Shown one piece after another: positions 1-9,016 of a stretch of DNA of 64,000 bases. The first letter of the stretch is position 1. Each line of letters starts with the position of its first letter. The notes beneath the pieces are model-generated. The model made no database searches and had not been told where the DNA came from. It was given only the letters and a program-made list of their open reading frames with translations. Origin of the DNA: Acinetobacter sp. ANC 4178 (GTDB lineage Bacteria > Pseudomonadota > Gammaproteobacteria > Pseudomonadales > Moraxellaceae); contig NZ_SJOD01000009.1 in NCBI RefSeq assembly GCF_004331175.1, positions 1-64,000 on the forward strand, in the 5' to 3' direction. A program made the translations under genes and the position numbers.

Positions 1-299
1 TCCATCTGAGCAGCACCAGTAATCATGTTTTTAACATAATCGGCGTGGCCCGGGCAGTCTACGTGCGCGTAGTGACGGATTGGAGAATCGTATTCTACGT
101 GTGAAGTATTAATTGTAATACCACGTGCTTTTTCTTCAGGAGCAGAGTCGATTTGTGAGTAATCTTTCGCTTCACCGCCGTAAGTTTTTGCACAAATAGT
201 TGCAATCGCAGCAGTTAAAGTAGTTTTACCATGGTCAACGTGACCGATTGTGCCCACGTTTACGTGTGGCTTATTACGTTCAAACTTAGCCTTAGCCAT
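1..299 (-). CDS. tuf: Elongation factor Tu, N-terminal part (cut by window edge)
   Basis: GTPase that delivers aminoacyl-tRNA to the ribosome. Only about the first 100 of roughly 396 residues are present, because the gene runs off the left edge. The start [20 protein letters not shown] leads into the P-loop GHVDHGKT, followed by switch I (RGITIN) and the G3 motif DCPGH, all intact. It lies directly downstream of four tRNA genes on the same strand, the layout of the tufB operon of other gammaproteobacteria, so it is probably co-transcribed with them. Most relatives carry a second tuf copy elsewhere; the window cannot show whether this genome does. Confidence 0.98.
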   Translation of the reverse strand, partial: MAKAKFERNKPHVNVGTIGHVDHGKTTLTAAIATICAKTYGGEAKDYSQIDSAPEEKARGITINTSHVEYDSPIRHYAHVDCPGHADYVKNMITGAAQM

Positions 300-361
300 G
301 TTTATATTCCTCGTTTACGTCGAACACAATTCTGAGAAATGCTCAGCATCGACATATCGCC

Positions 362-412
362 TAAAAAAGCAGACACCCAATACTTGAAAAGCAGACTAAT
401 AAGCCTGCTTTT
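362..412 (-). repeat. Hairpin with repeated AAAAGCAG arm between tRNA-Thr and tuf
   Basis: AAAAGCAG at 387-394 and CTGCTTTT at 405-412 form an 8-bp stem with a 10-nt loop. A second copy of AAAAGCAGA at 364-372 could replace the first as pairing partner, which on the minus strand would put a T6 run right after the stem. It may be a leaky terminator or an RNA-processing site that separates tRNA maturation from tuf expression; this role is inferred only from position. Confidence 0.4.
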
Positions 413-446
413 TAAAATCTTTGTAGAATATCTACTAAACTGTATC

Positions 447-521
<75 letters not shown>

Positions 522-533
522 AATCATCTTCGA

Positions 534-609
534 TGGAGCGGGAGACGAGGGTCGAACTCGCGACATGTAGCTTGGAAGGCTACCGCTCTACCAACTGAGC
601 TACTCCCGC
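534..609 (-). tRNA. glyT: tRNA-Gly (anticodon TCC)
   Basis: 76-nt minus-strand tRNA with acceptor GCGGGAG pairing to CTCCCGC, anticodon TCC flanked by a GGTAGCC/GGCTACC-like anticodon stem, T-arm GTTCGAC and encoded CCA. It reads GGA/GGG glycine codons. It is the third gene of the tRNA cluster. Confidence 0.97.
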
Positions 610-645
610 TTAATGTTGGTAATTAACCACTTCAATCGAAGTTAA

Positions 646-729
646 TGGTGGTGAGGGAAGGATTCGAACCTTCGAAACTTTCGTAGCGGAGTTACAGTCC
701 GCCCCCTTTGACCGCTCGGGAACCTCACC
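646..729 (-). tRNA. tyrU: tRNA-Tyr (anticodon GTA)
   Basis: 84-nt class II tRNA on the minus strand with acceptor GGTGAGG, anticodon GTA (GGACTGTAACTCC) and the long variable arm typical of bacterial tRNA-Tyr, ending in encoded CCA. It reads UAC/UAU. It is the second gene of the cluster. Confidence 0.96.
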
Positions 730-783
730 ATTTCACACTTATTTCAGTGTTGTTCTTCACTTAACTACTGCACACTTTTAAGA

Positions 784-859
<76 letters not shown>

Positions 860-901
860 TCTTTCTTAGTGTTTCGTACGTTTCGTATCGGAACGGTGTG
901 C

Positions 902-929
902 AGTTTAGCAAAACTTAGAATCCTTGCAA
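902..929 (-). promoter_or_regulatory. Promoter of the tRNA-tuf operon
   Basis: On the minus strand TTGCAA (924-929) and TAAACT (902-907) are separated by 16 bp. The stretch right after the -10 (GCACACCG) is GC-rich, as in discriminators of stringently controlled stable-RNA promoters. It lies about 43 bp before the first tRNA. This is a motif call only. Confidence 0.6.
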
Positions 930-958
930 GTGTTTTTTTCAAAAAAAACGTGAAAAAC

Positions 959-2452
959 TCACAAAATCAATCCATTTGATGATAATTCAACCGCTTTGAT
1001 CACTGCGCGAGCTTTTATTTGGGTTTCATTCCATTCAGATTCAGGATTTGAGTCCACAACCAGTCCCGCTCCAGCCTGAACAAAGACCTTATTTTCACGA
1101 ATAACACAGGTTCGAATCGCAATCGACATGTCCATTTCGCCATGCCAGCCTAAATAACCAACAGCACCACCAAATACACCACGTTTTACAGGCTCAACTT
1201 CGTCAATAATTTCCATGGCACGAATTTTTGGCGCCCCAGACAAGGTTCCCGCAGGAAAAGTGGCTTTAAAAACATCCAAAGCATCCACATCATCACGAAC
1301 TTCACCCTGTACATTAGAGACAATGTGCATCACATGCGAATAACGTTCGATCACCATTTGATCAGTGACTTGTACTTTACCAATTTTTGAGACACGACCA
1401 ACATCATTACGCCCTAGATCAATCAACATTAAATGCTCGGCAATTTCTTTTTCATCGGAAAGTAGATCTTTTTCTAAGGCTAAGTCTTCTTCTTTGGTTT
1501 TACCGCGTGGACGTGTGCCTGCCAAAGGACGCACCGTGGCAATCCCATTTTCTAAACGAGATAAGATTTCAGGTGAAGAACCCACAATATGAAATGGCTT
1601 TTGGTCTGTCAGGGTCTGCCCTTGTACCAAGAATAAATAAGGCGATGGATTGAGATGACGCAACGCACGATAAACCTGTAAAGCTTCTCCATCAAAATCC
1701 GAGACCATACGATGTCCAGGGACCACCTGCATCACATCCCCTGCACGGATGTATTCCTTGACTGTCTCAATCGACTCTAGGAATTTTTGTTTGCCCGTTA
1801 ACGACTCAAAATGTGGTGCGCTGTGCTTTTTCGCTTGTAGGCTCACAGGGGTCGCAAGCAACTGCTCTAAGGCATCCAACTGTGTTTGTGCTTTAAAATA
1901 CGCCTCTGGATCACTCACATCAGCATGTACAATCAAAAATAGTGTGTCTTTTAAGTTATCAAATACAATAACCGTTTTAGACAGCATCATCCAGATATCA
2001 GGTAAGCCGACTGGATCCGCCTCAGGTACATTGTTTAAACGGGGCTCAATGTAACGCACCGCATCATAACCAAAATAACCGACCAATCCACCCGTAAAGC
2101 TTGGCAAATTTGGTAAATCAGCTTGTGTAGGCACTTTAAACTGTGCTTGAAAAGCACGAATATATTCGAAGGGATCAGCACAGTCTTGTTGTTCATGCGT
2201 GCCATCCGCATGTTGAATGGTGAGCTTGCCTGCATTGCAGGAAAACACGGTAGATTCACCTAAGCCAATAATAGAATAGCGTGCCCAGTTTTCTCCACCC
2301 TCAACCGATTCAAATAAATAGGCTTGTTGATGATCTTTCAGGCGCGCAAAAACAGATAATGGGGTTTCTGTGTCTGCCAAACGTTGGCGGTAAACAGGAA
2401 TCAGGTTGTAGCCTTGGGCTTTTAATTGCTCGTATTGCACTTGAGTCGTCAT
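959..2452 (-). CDS. trpE: Anthranilate synthase component I
   Basis: Converts chorismate plus ammonia or glutamine to anthranilate, the first committed step of tryptophan synthesis, with TrpG as glutaminase partner (not in this window). The 497-residue protein has the N-terminal anthranilate-synthase I domain at about 20-165 and the chorismate-binding domain at about 225-485. Visible family motifs are LIDLGRNDVGRV, PAGTLSGAPKIRAMEI and GAGLVVDSNPESEW. The chosen ATG is preceded by AGAGAG; a start 12 codons further up gives an N-terminus (MNGPQSEF) atypical for the family. It is last in a minus-strand run behind gph, as in Pseudomonas-type genomes where trpE is separate from trpG. Confidence 0.95.
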   Translation of the reverse strand: MTTQVQYEQLKAQGYNLIPVYRQRLADTETPLSVFARLKDHQQAYLFESVEGGENWARYSIIGLGESTVFSCNAGKLTIQHADGTHEQQDCADPFEYIRAFQAQFKVPTQADLPNLPSFTGGLVGYFGYDAVRYIEPRLNNVPEADPVGLPDIWMMLSKTVIVFDNLKDTLFLIVHADVSDPEAYFKAQTQLDALEQLLATPVSLQAKKHSAPHFESLTGKQKFLESIETVKEYIRAGDVMQVVPGHRMVSDFDGEALQVYRALRHLNPSPYLFLVQGQTLTDQKPFHIVGSSPEILSRLENGIATVRPLAGTRPRGKTKEEDLALEKDLLSDEKEIAEHLMLIDLGRNDVGRVSKIGKVQVTDQMVIERYSHVMHIVSNVQGEVRDDVDALDVFKATFPAGTLSGAPKIRAMEIIDEVEPVKRGVFGGAVGYLGWHGEMDMSIAIRTCVIRENKVFVQAGAGLVVDSNPESEWNETQIKARAVIKAVELSSNGLIL

Positions 2453-2500
2453 GAGGTTCTCTCTAAATTCCGATTGGGGTCCATTCAATTTTTCGTTACA

Positions 2501-2542
2501 TCAGACTGAGCGACGCCATCGAAAAGCTTTACAACGACTCAT
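2501..2542 (-). CDS. Possible 13-codon upstream ORF before trpE
   Basis: An ATG at 2540-2542 preceded by AAGGA at good spacing opens the peptide MSRCKAFRWRRSV, ending 48 nt before the trpE start. It contains one Trp codon. Classical trp leaders have tandem Trp codons followed by a terminator, and I see neither clearly here. It could be a translational leader or chance; weakly supported. Confidence 0.2.
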   Translation of the reverse strand: MSRCKAFRWRRSV

Positions 2543-2566
2543 GTGTCATTATTCCTTATCTACAAA

Positions 2567-3238
2567 TTACGTTTTGATTAATTCTCTTAAATCATCCACC
2601 ACTTGCTGTGGCTGGCAATTCTGTATATCTTCACCATGATTATAACCATAGCTTACGACAATACAATCAATACCCGCACGCCGTGCAGCTTCGACATCAT
2701 TACTCGAATCACCAACCATTAAGGTTTGAGATTTTTCAAGTTGATAGGCTTCAACGCAGTGTAACAATTGACGTGGATGCGGCTTCCGTTCTTCGAAACG
2801 ATCTCCACCAATCACATCAACAAAGTATTTAGACATCCCCAAAGCCTCAACGATCATACGCGCAGGCAGTTCAGGTTTATTGGTGACACACACCATTTTC
2901 TTGTTCTGTTGCAAACCCCATTCTAAAAACTCCAGAATGCCATGAAATGGACGTGTTTCGACGCAAGGTTCTGCATTGTAAATTTTTAAAAAGGTATCGA
3001 GCAGCTGTTTATGCTGTGCAGGATCAACCTCACCCGTGAGATATTGCAAGGTACTGTAACAAAAGATAGATGTGCCTTTCCCCACCCAAACACGAACTTG
3101 CTGCTCAGTCACCAAAGGAAGCTGTAGTACGTTAAGACTCATATTCATCGCACGATATAAATCAGTCGCTGAATCGACCAAGGTTCCATCCAAATCAAAT
3201 AAAATGAGTTCACGGCGATCTAATTGGGCAATATTCAT
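2567..3238 (-). CDS. gph: Phosphoglycolate phosphatase, HAD family
   Basis: HAD-superfamily hydrolase predicted to dephosphorylate 2-phosphoglycolate formed during repair of oxidised DNA ends. The 223-residue form contains motif I FDLDGTLVDS (Asp15 nucleophile, Asp17 acid/base), the Lys motif ERKPHP and motif IV VGDSSNDVEAARRAG; the alpha-helical cap lies between about 25 and 95. Start is uncertain: an in-frame ATG 15 codons earlier (3283) is preceded by AAGGG, but its extension is not family-like. It lies between the FHA gene and trpE on one strand. The gph-trpE neighbourhood is common in gammaproteobacteria, which supports Gph over other HAD phosphatases. Confidence 0.85.
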   Translation of the reverse strand: MNIAQLDRRELILFDLDGTLVDSATDLYRAMNMSLNVLQLPLVTEQQVRVWVGKGTSIFCYSTLQYLTGEVDPAQHKQLLDTFLKIYNAEPCVETRPFHGILEFLEWGLQQNKKMVCVTNKPELPARMIVEALGMSKYFVDVIGGDRFEERKPHPRQLLHCVEAYQLEKSQTLMVGDSSNDVEAARRAGIDCIVVSYGYNHGEDIQNCQPQQVVDDLRELIKT

Positions 3239-3308
3239 AAGCAGCTCGAATGATTCAGATATAAAAAAGGCATGCCGCAGCATACCCTTATTGTAGGCAA
3301 TTCCCAGA

Positions 3309-3992
3309 TTATTTAAACATTACCCAAGCGAGGATGGCCAAAATCACCAAAACAATAATCGTGATTAAACCCAGTGAAGCATTCTTCTGTTCTGTGCGTT
3401 CTTCTTCTACACGTGAAACTGGCTGTTCAACTGGAACAGGCGCAGGCTCTGGTGTCACTTGAGATATATCTACACCTGCTGGAATTGGCGCAGGTTTTGG
3501 CACAGTCACATTCTGCGGCATACCATCACGACTTAACTGCACATTGCTATCACGTTCAGTCAGGCTCGGCATACCCTGTTCATTCATGTGTTGCGCTGCT
3601 GATTTCTCAGCTTCAGTTTCAGATGGTGCAACAGCTTCAGCAGGTTGTGACATATCTACCGCTTCTTGTACTGTTTCTTGCTCGACCACTTCAACGACTG
3701 ATGTTGGTGCAAAGACTGAAAATTTAAAGCTTGCAAACTGAACAATATCTCCATCTTGCAACTGACTTTCATCTTCAATTTTTAGGTCATTCACAAACGT
3801 GCCATTCGATGAATTTAAATCCTGCACCCATAACGCCTGCTCTTTTAACAACAGTGCTGCGTGTTTACGTGACACCTCTGCCGATTGTAACAATACATCT
3901 GCATCTTGATGGCGCCCAACCAACATATCGCGGTCGATATTGATCTCTTGCCCCGTAAATTCGCCTGTAATTGCCTGTATCTTCCAAGTCAT
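3309..3992 (-). CDS. FHA-domain protein with C-terminal membrane anchor
   Basis: Predicted phosphothreonine-binding protein held to the inner membrane. The FHA domain occupies about residues 20-85 of 227, with the core signature GRHQDADV, SRKHA and LNSSNGTFVND (the Gly-Arg, Ser-x-x-His and Asn residues that bind phosphopeptide). A long Pro/Glu/Val-rich, probably disordered linker (about 95-200) precedes a single hydrophobic helix at the C-terminus (LITIIVLVILAILAWVM). The start is ATG, with a GTG codon immediately before it. It follows gspD by about 70 bp on the same strand. No kinase or phosphatase partner is adjacent, so its ligand is unknown; a link to type II secretion is only suggested by position. 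Confidence 0.85.
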   Translation of the reverse strand: MTWKIQAITGEFTGQEINIDRDMLVGRHQDADVLLQSAEVSRKHAALLLKEQALWVQDLNSSNGTFVNDLKIEDESQLQDGDIVQFASFKFSVFAPTSVVEVVEQETVQEAVDMSQPAEAVAPSETEAEKSAAQHMNEQGMPSLTERDSNVQLSRDGMPQNVTVPKPAPIPAGVDISQVTPEPAPVPVEQPVSRVEEERTEQKNASLGLITIIVLVILAILAWVMFK

Positions 3993-4063
3993 CACATTAT
4001 CTCTTTATGATTTTGCTTCATCATACCATGCAAGTTATAGATTTCAATTTGGATCCCTTGGCA

Positions 4064-6319
4064 TTACGACGCTGGGCGCACCCGGATAGTCGTTACCGTA
4101 TTTTTGGTTTTTTCGACTTCCGATTTTGGTAAAGGTGTACTGGTGATTGGCGGCTCAATTGCCACAGGTGTCGTTACAGTCGTCGCGTTGGATGTCTGTG
4201 CACCCGATGGAACTGCCTGATAAGGGCTGGTGCGTGGTGCACCCGGTTTCACAGGTAAGCGCTGCATATAGACATCATCCACCTGTTCAGGCAGCTTGGC
4301 AAAGCCCCCATCTTTATCAAGCGCTAACTGCAAGCTATAAAGCTGACTATAACGTTGTTGAGATAGACGACGAACATCATCACCTCCACCCACAATGGTT
4401 GGGTGAATAAAGACCAATAAATTGCGTTTCTGATTCGATTTTGAGTCCGATCTAAATAAGCGCCCCACTCCAGGAATCGCACCCAGACCCGGAACAGATT
4501 GACGACTATAAACCGAGTTATCTGAAATTAAGCCACCCAAAACTACCGTCTGACCATGTTCTGCCAAAATTGACGTTTTAATGGCCCGTTTGCTGGTGAC
4601 CAAATCCGAAGCCTGACCTTTGCTATTTTTCACCCCAGAAACTTCTTGTTCAACTTCCAAACGTACCGTGCCATCTTCCCCAATGTGCGGAATCACTTTG
4701 AGTGTCACACCAACATCTTTGCGTTCGATGGTGGTGTAGGGATTTACTGAGCCATTGTTGGTACTCACTGATCCTGTCACAAAAGGCACGTTCTCACCCA
4801 CCACAATGTAAGCTTCTTCATTGTCCATCGTGACAATCGAAGGGGTTGAAAGTAGATTTGATTTGGTATTTTCTTTGAGTGCCTGAATCAGTGCGCCATA
4901 AAGTTGACGCGACCCATTGCTGCCCTCTTTATAGTCACCTAACACCAATGAACTGCCCGCACCAGTCAATGCTTGCCCCAACCCCGAAGCACCACCACTT
5001 AAATAGCCCGCAGCCAGACTGGCCAGACTTGAACCCACGTTATCAAAACTGATTAAGCCGACACCACTACTCAGGTCACCCAAAGCCCATTGCACACCCA
5101 ATTGATCGGCATCGGAGCCTTCTACTTCAATAATGGCAGCTTCGATTAAGACTTGTTGGCGACGAACATCAAGTTGTTGAATCGCAGACTCAATTTCTCG
5201 CATCAATTGCGGATCTGCTTTGACCACTAATGCATTTTGCGAACCGTCAGCAATAATACTGATCCCGTTGGCATTAAAACTGGTGATGTTGTTCTGATTA
5301 TTCCCAGCAGAACTGCCCCCCAAATTAATTGCTGGTGTCGAGATACTTGAGGATGAACCATTGTTTGTCGTCGTGTTGGCACTACCCATCATATTATTGT
5401 TGGCATTGGATGTACTGTTCGCACGACCATCAGACCCTGAAACTGCCTGCCCTGTGACCAGTCCTTGTAAAATTTCGGCCAAATTTTTGGCACTGGCATA
5501 CTTTAAACGAAAGACCTTCAAGCCACCTAATCGGTCTGCCGCTGGCACATCCAACATTTCAATCAATTGACGTAAACGTTTGCGTGTTGCCGTATCACCT
5601 TTAATTAAAATACGATTGGTACGATTGTCCGCAATCACGCGCACTCGTGCACCTTTTAAATCTTTGGCTGCACCTGTTGCCGTCATGGAATCTAATAAGC
5701 CAATCATCTCCTCAGCTTGGCTGGATTGCAACGTAATCGCTTCTATATCATGTTGATCGGTGCCATCTAAATTACGAATGATGGTTTCCAGTTGATAAAT
5801 ATTACTGGCACGATCTGACACAATCAGCGCATTAGCCCCGGGTACTGCCGACAGATTTGCAAACTGTGGCATTAATGGACGTAAGGCAGGAATTAAATCA
5901 TTGGCATTGGTATTTTCCAGCCAAATCACGCGTGTAACAATTTGATCACCTGTAGCGCGATTTTTAGCATCGTAGGGAATCCCCGAACTTTTCACATTGC
6001 TGTCTGGAACAATTTTTATGGTGTTCCCTGATGGAATAGCCACCACACCATTCACATTCAGTACACCCAAAAATAAATCGTAAACTTCACTTTTATTGAG
6101 TGGCTTATTGGAAATGACCGTCACATTGCCGCGTACGCGAGGATCAACCGCAAAATTTTTCCCTGTAATATCGGCCACTTCATTAATAAACGCCGTTAAG
6201 TCCGCATCACGTAAGTTGATTTTCCATGTTTGCGCATAGGCACTGCTACTGACGGCAGCAATAAGAGGTGCACTTGCGAGCAAAGCCCAAACTGGACGGT
6301 TATTATGAAATAAAGCCAT
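4064..6319 (-). CDS. gspD: Type II secretion system secretin
   Basis: Forms the outer-membrane channel of the type II secretion system, which exports folded lipases and proteases. The 751 residues start with a signal peptide (cleavage near SSSAYA-QT), then the N0 domain (WKINLRDADLTAFINEVADI), N1-N3 repeats, and the secretin domain at about 430-660 with the VPFVTG and GQTVVLGGLI motifs. The N3 region carries an unusually long Asn/Ser/Thr-rich loop (about residues 298-345). The C-terminal tail of about 90 residues is Pro/Thr-rich and may bind a pilotin. It follows gspC by 43 bp. Other gsp genes are absent, consistent with the scattered T2SS genes of Acinetobacter. Confidence 0.97.
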   Translation of the reverse strand: MALFHNNRPVWALLASAPLIAAVSSSAYAQTWKINLRDADLTAFINEVADITGKNFAVDPRVRGNVTVISNKPLNKSEVYDLFLGVLNVNGVVAIPSGNTIKIVPDSNVKSSGIPYDAKNRATGDQIVTRVIWLENTNANDLIPALRPLMPQFANLSAVPGANALIVSDRASNIYQLETIIRNLDGTDQHDIEAITLQSSQAEEMIGLLDSMTATGAAKDLKGARVRVIADNRTNRILIKGDTATRKRLRQLIEMLDVPAADRLGGLKVFRLKYASAKNLAEILQGLVTGQAVSGSDGRANSTSNANNNMMGSANTTTNNGSSSSISTPAINLGGSSAGNNQNNITSFNANGISIIADGSQNALVVKADPQLMREIESAIQQLDVRRQQVLIEAAIIEVEGSDADQLGVQWALGDLSSGVGLISFDNVGSSLASLAAGYLSGGASGLGQALTGAGSSLVLGDYKEGSNGSRQLYGALIQALKENTKSNLLSTPSIVTMDNEEAYIVVGENVPFVTGSVSTNNGSVNPYTTIERKDVGVTLKVIPHIGEDGTVRLEVEQEVSGVKNSKGQASDLVTSKRAIKTSILAEHGQTVVLGGLISDNSVYSRQSVPGLGAIPGVGRLFRSDSKSNQKRNLLVFIHPTIVGGGDDVRRLSQQRYSQLYSLQLALDKDGGFAKLPEQVDDVYMQRLPVKPGAPRTSPYQAVPSGAQTSNATTVTTPVAIEPPITSTPLPKSEVEKTKNTVTTIRVRPAS

Positions 6320-6362
6320 ATACTTCTGTGTTTCCTAACCCCTACGGGTGATTTTTCATCAT

Positions 6363-7190
6363 TTAAAAATTTTGTTGTATGGTCATCACCTGATCACCAC
6401 GTTTTATTTCTAGTTTGACTTGCCCTGCTTGTTTCGCTTGTTCAAGTAATTGCGCATCATTCTGCCCCTGTCCCACACTTTGACCATTTAAGGACAAAAT
6501 TCGGTCTCCAGGTTGTAATCCAAGGGTATTGCGTAAAGCTGAAGGTGTTTTACTGGTGACTTCATAGCCATCACCTGTGGCTGCACCCACCCCCATATCT
6601 GCCAAAAATTGGTCACGATTTTGTTGCATTTGTTGCACGGCTTGCCCCAAAGCATTTTGGGTCGATTGTGGTGAATTTGCTGTGGGCAGCGATGCCGCAG
6701 CCGCAGGTGGAACAATCGGTTGATTTAAACCATTCGCAATTCGATTAAATGCAACTTCTTGACTTTGTCCTGCCGAGTCCCTTAATACCACATGATCCCA
6801 ATACACTTCAGCCAACTGATAGGCTGTGCCTGCCAACGTTTCCCCAACTCGATAACGATCTGCTACTTCGTTGACTTTAATGACCGCTGACGAGTATTGA
6901 CTTGGATAGGACACCACTACCCCTTGTAAAACAAAATTGGCAAGCGCTACACCACTCGAAACATTATTTTCCTGAAATAAAGAAAATGCCGAAATATTGG
7001 GAACTTGAGGTTGCTGTGAACCCAACTCTACACGTTCTAATTGCATCGGCATTGGCGGAGCAACCCATAACCAAAAGATACTGGCCAATTTCCAACTTAA
7101 ATATGCCAATAATGCGGCCAAGAGCCACGGTGCAAACCGATTGAATTGTGTGCCATTCAAATGCTGTAACTTATCTTTGACCGATCTCAT
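6363..7190 (-). CDS. gspC: Type II secretion system inner-membrane protein GspC
   Basis: Inner-membrane component that contacts the secretin periplasmic domains and helps select substrates. The 275-residue protein has one N-terminal transmembrane helix (about 18-43), a homology-region domain (about 60-150, with GVVVSYPSQYSSAVI and YRVGETLAG), a Gln/Ala-rich linker and a C-terminal PDZ domain (about 195-275, LGLQPGDRILSLNGQSVG). The start is supported by an AAGGGGGG ribosome site; its ATG overlaps the gspN stop by one base (TAATG), which implies coupled translation. Confidence 0.92.
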   Translation of the reverse strand: MRSVKDKLQHLNGTQFNRFAPWLLAALLAYLSWKLASIFWLWVAPPMPMQLERVELGSQQPQVPNISAFSLFQENNVSSGVALANFVLQGVVVSYPSQYSSAVIKVNEVADRYRVGETLAGTAYQLAEVYWDHVVLRDSAGQSQEVAFNRIANGLNQPIVPPAAAASLPTANSPQSTQNALGQAVQQMQQNRDQFLADMGVGAATGDGYEVTSKTPSALRNTLGLQPGDRILSLNGQSVGQGQNDAQLLEQAKQAGQVKLEIKRGDQVMTIQQNF

Positions 7191-7933
7191 TACATCCCCC
7201 CTTTCAACAGGGGCTGACGAGAACTGACCACATAGGTATCTAAACCCGCTTTACCTTGATACGAGGGTACATTCATCAACATACGTTGCGTAATCTGCAC
7301 ATCAAGCATCAAATTTTTATCCAAGAGCAGATTTATCATTTTTTGGTCACGTTGATCTCGCACATCAATCATCAACACTTGATCTCGATCACTTAAACTC
7401 CCTTTTAAGGAAGGAATATTCATTTGCTCTTGACGCTGTGCAAAACTATACGTCAGCTCACCGCCAACCCACTGCACAGTACCTTCTGCTTGTTGAAAAC
7501 CTTGATCTTTTTGATATTTTAGCTGTAGATCTTGAACTTGAATTGGATTGCTCGGCCATTGCCAATCGGCAACCCGCTTTAATGTTTCTGGGGCAATTTC
7601 ACCTGATAATGCATTTACGGTCCAACGCTGCCCAAAACCATAGCCAACGGTACCTTGTAACTGGGTACGTCCGCTATGAATATCCACCTGAGCACCTAAA
7701 CGAAGCAGCAATAAATCTAAAGGGCGTACTTTCCAACTCAAGGAGCCGTTTAAAGCACCTTGATGCCAATCCGCCTGCCCCTGCCAAATATTTCCACTCA
7801 CATTCTGTAAAACTTGGTTATTTTTATAAAATTTAGAAATAAGCCATGCTGCCGGAATTTGCAGCACTACAAAAAATAAAAATGTACTTAACGCAAAAAT
7901 CCACCATGCAAGGTGCTTATTTTTTTTTGTCAT
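7190..7933 (-). CDS. gspN: Type II secretion system protein N
   Basis: Accessory inner-membrane protein of the T2SS, present in only some systems. The 247 residues comprise an N-terminal membrane helix (about 9-32) and a periplasmic domain with beta-rich repeats (GNIWQGQADWHQGALNGSLS; DLQLKYQKDQGF). It is the first gene of gspN-gspC-gspD and overlaps gspC by one base. Its exact function is not settled in the family. Assignment rests on the family look and on gene order. Confidence 0.88.
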   Translation of the reverse strand: MTKKNKHLAWWIFALSTFLFFVVLQIPAAWLISKFYKNNQVLQNVSGNIWQGQADWHQGALNGSLSWKVRPLDLLLLRLGAQVDIHSGRTQLQGTVGYGFGQRWTVNALSGEIAPETLKRVADWQWPSNPIQVQDLQLKYQKDQGFQQAEGTVQWVGGELTYSFAQRQEQMNIPSLKGSLSDRDQVLMIDVRDQRDQKMINLLLDKNLMLDVQITQRMLMNVPSYQGKAGLDTYVVSSRQPLLKGGM

Positions 7934-8032
7934 CCCAACACAACCAACATCGCTATTTTTCTTCCCTGGATATGTATTTTATCTTTGCCACCCATTATGC
8001 ACACTTTTTTCACATCGCCAATTCATCACTAT

Positions 8033-8061
8033 AAAAAAAACCAAGCAGTTTTGCTTGGTTT
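8033..8061 (-). terminator. Rho-independent terminator of the hns gene
   Basis: AACCAAGCA (8039-8047), loop GTTT, TGCTTGGTT (8052-8060); on the minus strand the stem is followed by a run of eight T. It lies 39 bp past the hns stop. Confidence 0.9.
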
Positions 8062-8099
8062 AAATAGTTTAATCAGATTGCATGACAATCTAATGAAGA

Positions 8100-8426
8100 C
8101 TAGATGAGGAAATCCTCAAGTTTTGCGCCCTTTTCCAATTCAGCCACTAGCCAGCGAGGTTGTTTACCACGACCTGTCCAAGTTTCTGATGCATCTGATT
8201 TATTGCGATAACGTGGCTCTACAGATTTACGAGTACTTTTCTTACGTTTAGTTGCGCCAAACTCTAAGATTTGCTCAATACTCAAACCCACTTTATCAGC
8301 AATATCCATAATCTGAGTATATGCATCTTCAATTGCTTGATCTTTTTTAGAAACGATTAAGGCTTCCGCTTCTACTTGTAAACGCTTTAACTCTTCTACA
8401 GATAAATTACTAATGTCTGGCATCAT
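8100..8426 (-). CDS. hns: H-NS family nucleoid protein
   Basis: DNA-bridging protein that silences AT-rich and horizontally acquired genes. The 108 residues hold an N-terminal coiled-coil oligomerisation region (about 1-55, VEELKRLQVEAEALI), a basic linker (TKRKKSTRKS) and the C-terminal DNA-binding domain with the diagnostic TWTGRGKQPRWL. GGAG five bases ahead supports the first ATG; a second ATG follows immediately. It is monocistronic, with a long AT-rich upstream region (8427-8579) that may itself be an H-NS target, as autorepression is common in the family. Confidence 0.95.
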   Translation of the reverse strand: MMPDISNLSVEELKRLQVEAEALIVSKKDQAIEDAYTQIMDIADKVGLSIEQILEFGATKRKKSTRKSVEPRYRNKSDASETWTGRGKQPRWLVAELEKGAKLEDFLI

Positions 8427-8579
8427 ATTAACTCCATTAAATACGATTTAATTTCTCTACACACGGGATTATCATATTTTTATTAATTCGATTATTCAAC
8501 ACTTATATTTAAATTCGCTACAAGATTCGAACAGTTAATATAGGTTTTAATAATAAAATATTAAAATAATGATCAAAAA

Positions 8580-9008
8580 TTAAATTAAGTGGCCAACAGC
8601 CTGTTCAATTTTGAGAATCTTCTCACGAATATCATCAGGGATTGCGGTTTTTTGCATATTATCTTTATCAACACAAACAATGACTGCCTCTGCCATCGCG
8701 ACCACTTCATTTTGCGCAGTACTGAATAATAGATAACTCATACGCATTGCACTATTCCGCAATTCATCAACGCGCACAGCAACTTTTAATTGATCTGGAT
8801 AAAATACAGGTCGCAAATATTTGCACTGATTTGATGCAACAACCGTCAATACACTTTGCTCAAATATATTTAATGCATCAAAATATTGAATACGGGCACT
8901 TTCAATATATCGATAATACATCACATTATTTACATGCCCAAAAGCATCCATATCCCCCCATGCAACATTTTGCTCATACACGATTGGATATTCATTGAAT
9001 AATGACAT
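8580..9008 (-). CDS. Acyl-CoA thioesterase, hot-dog (4HBT/YbgC-like) family
   Basis: Predicted thioesterase cleaving acyl-CoA or acyl-ACP. The 142 residues fit a single hot-dog domain, with the 4HBT-type catalytic segment VAWGDMDAFGHVNNVMYYRY (catalytic Asp within WGDMDAFGHV). The start has AAGGGAAT at good distance. It begins 8 bp after hemY and is the last gene of the hem operon, though nothing ties it functionally to haem. The substrate cannot be read from sequence. Confidence 0.88.
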   Translation of the reverse strand: MSLFNEYPIVYEQNVAWGDMDAFGHVNNVMYYRYIESARIQYFDALNIFEQSVLTVVASNQCKYLRPVFYPDQLKVAVRVDELRNSAMRMSYLLFSTAQNEVVAMAEAVIVCVDKDNMQKTAIPDDIREKILKIEQAVGHLI

Positions 9009-9016
9009 ATATTCCC

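Noticed and set aside
5270..5430. Simple-sequence stretch in gspD
   Set aside because: Encodes the Asn/Ser/Thr-rich loop of the secretin; no sign of phase-variable repeats of a fixed unit.
7438..7836. 132-codon open frame opposite gspN
   Set aside because: Shadow of gspN; the translated sequence has no family-like features.
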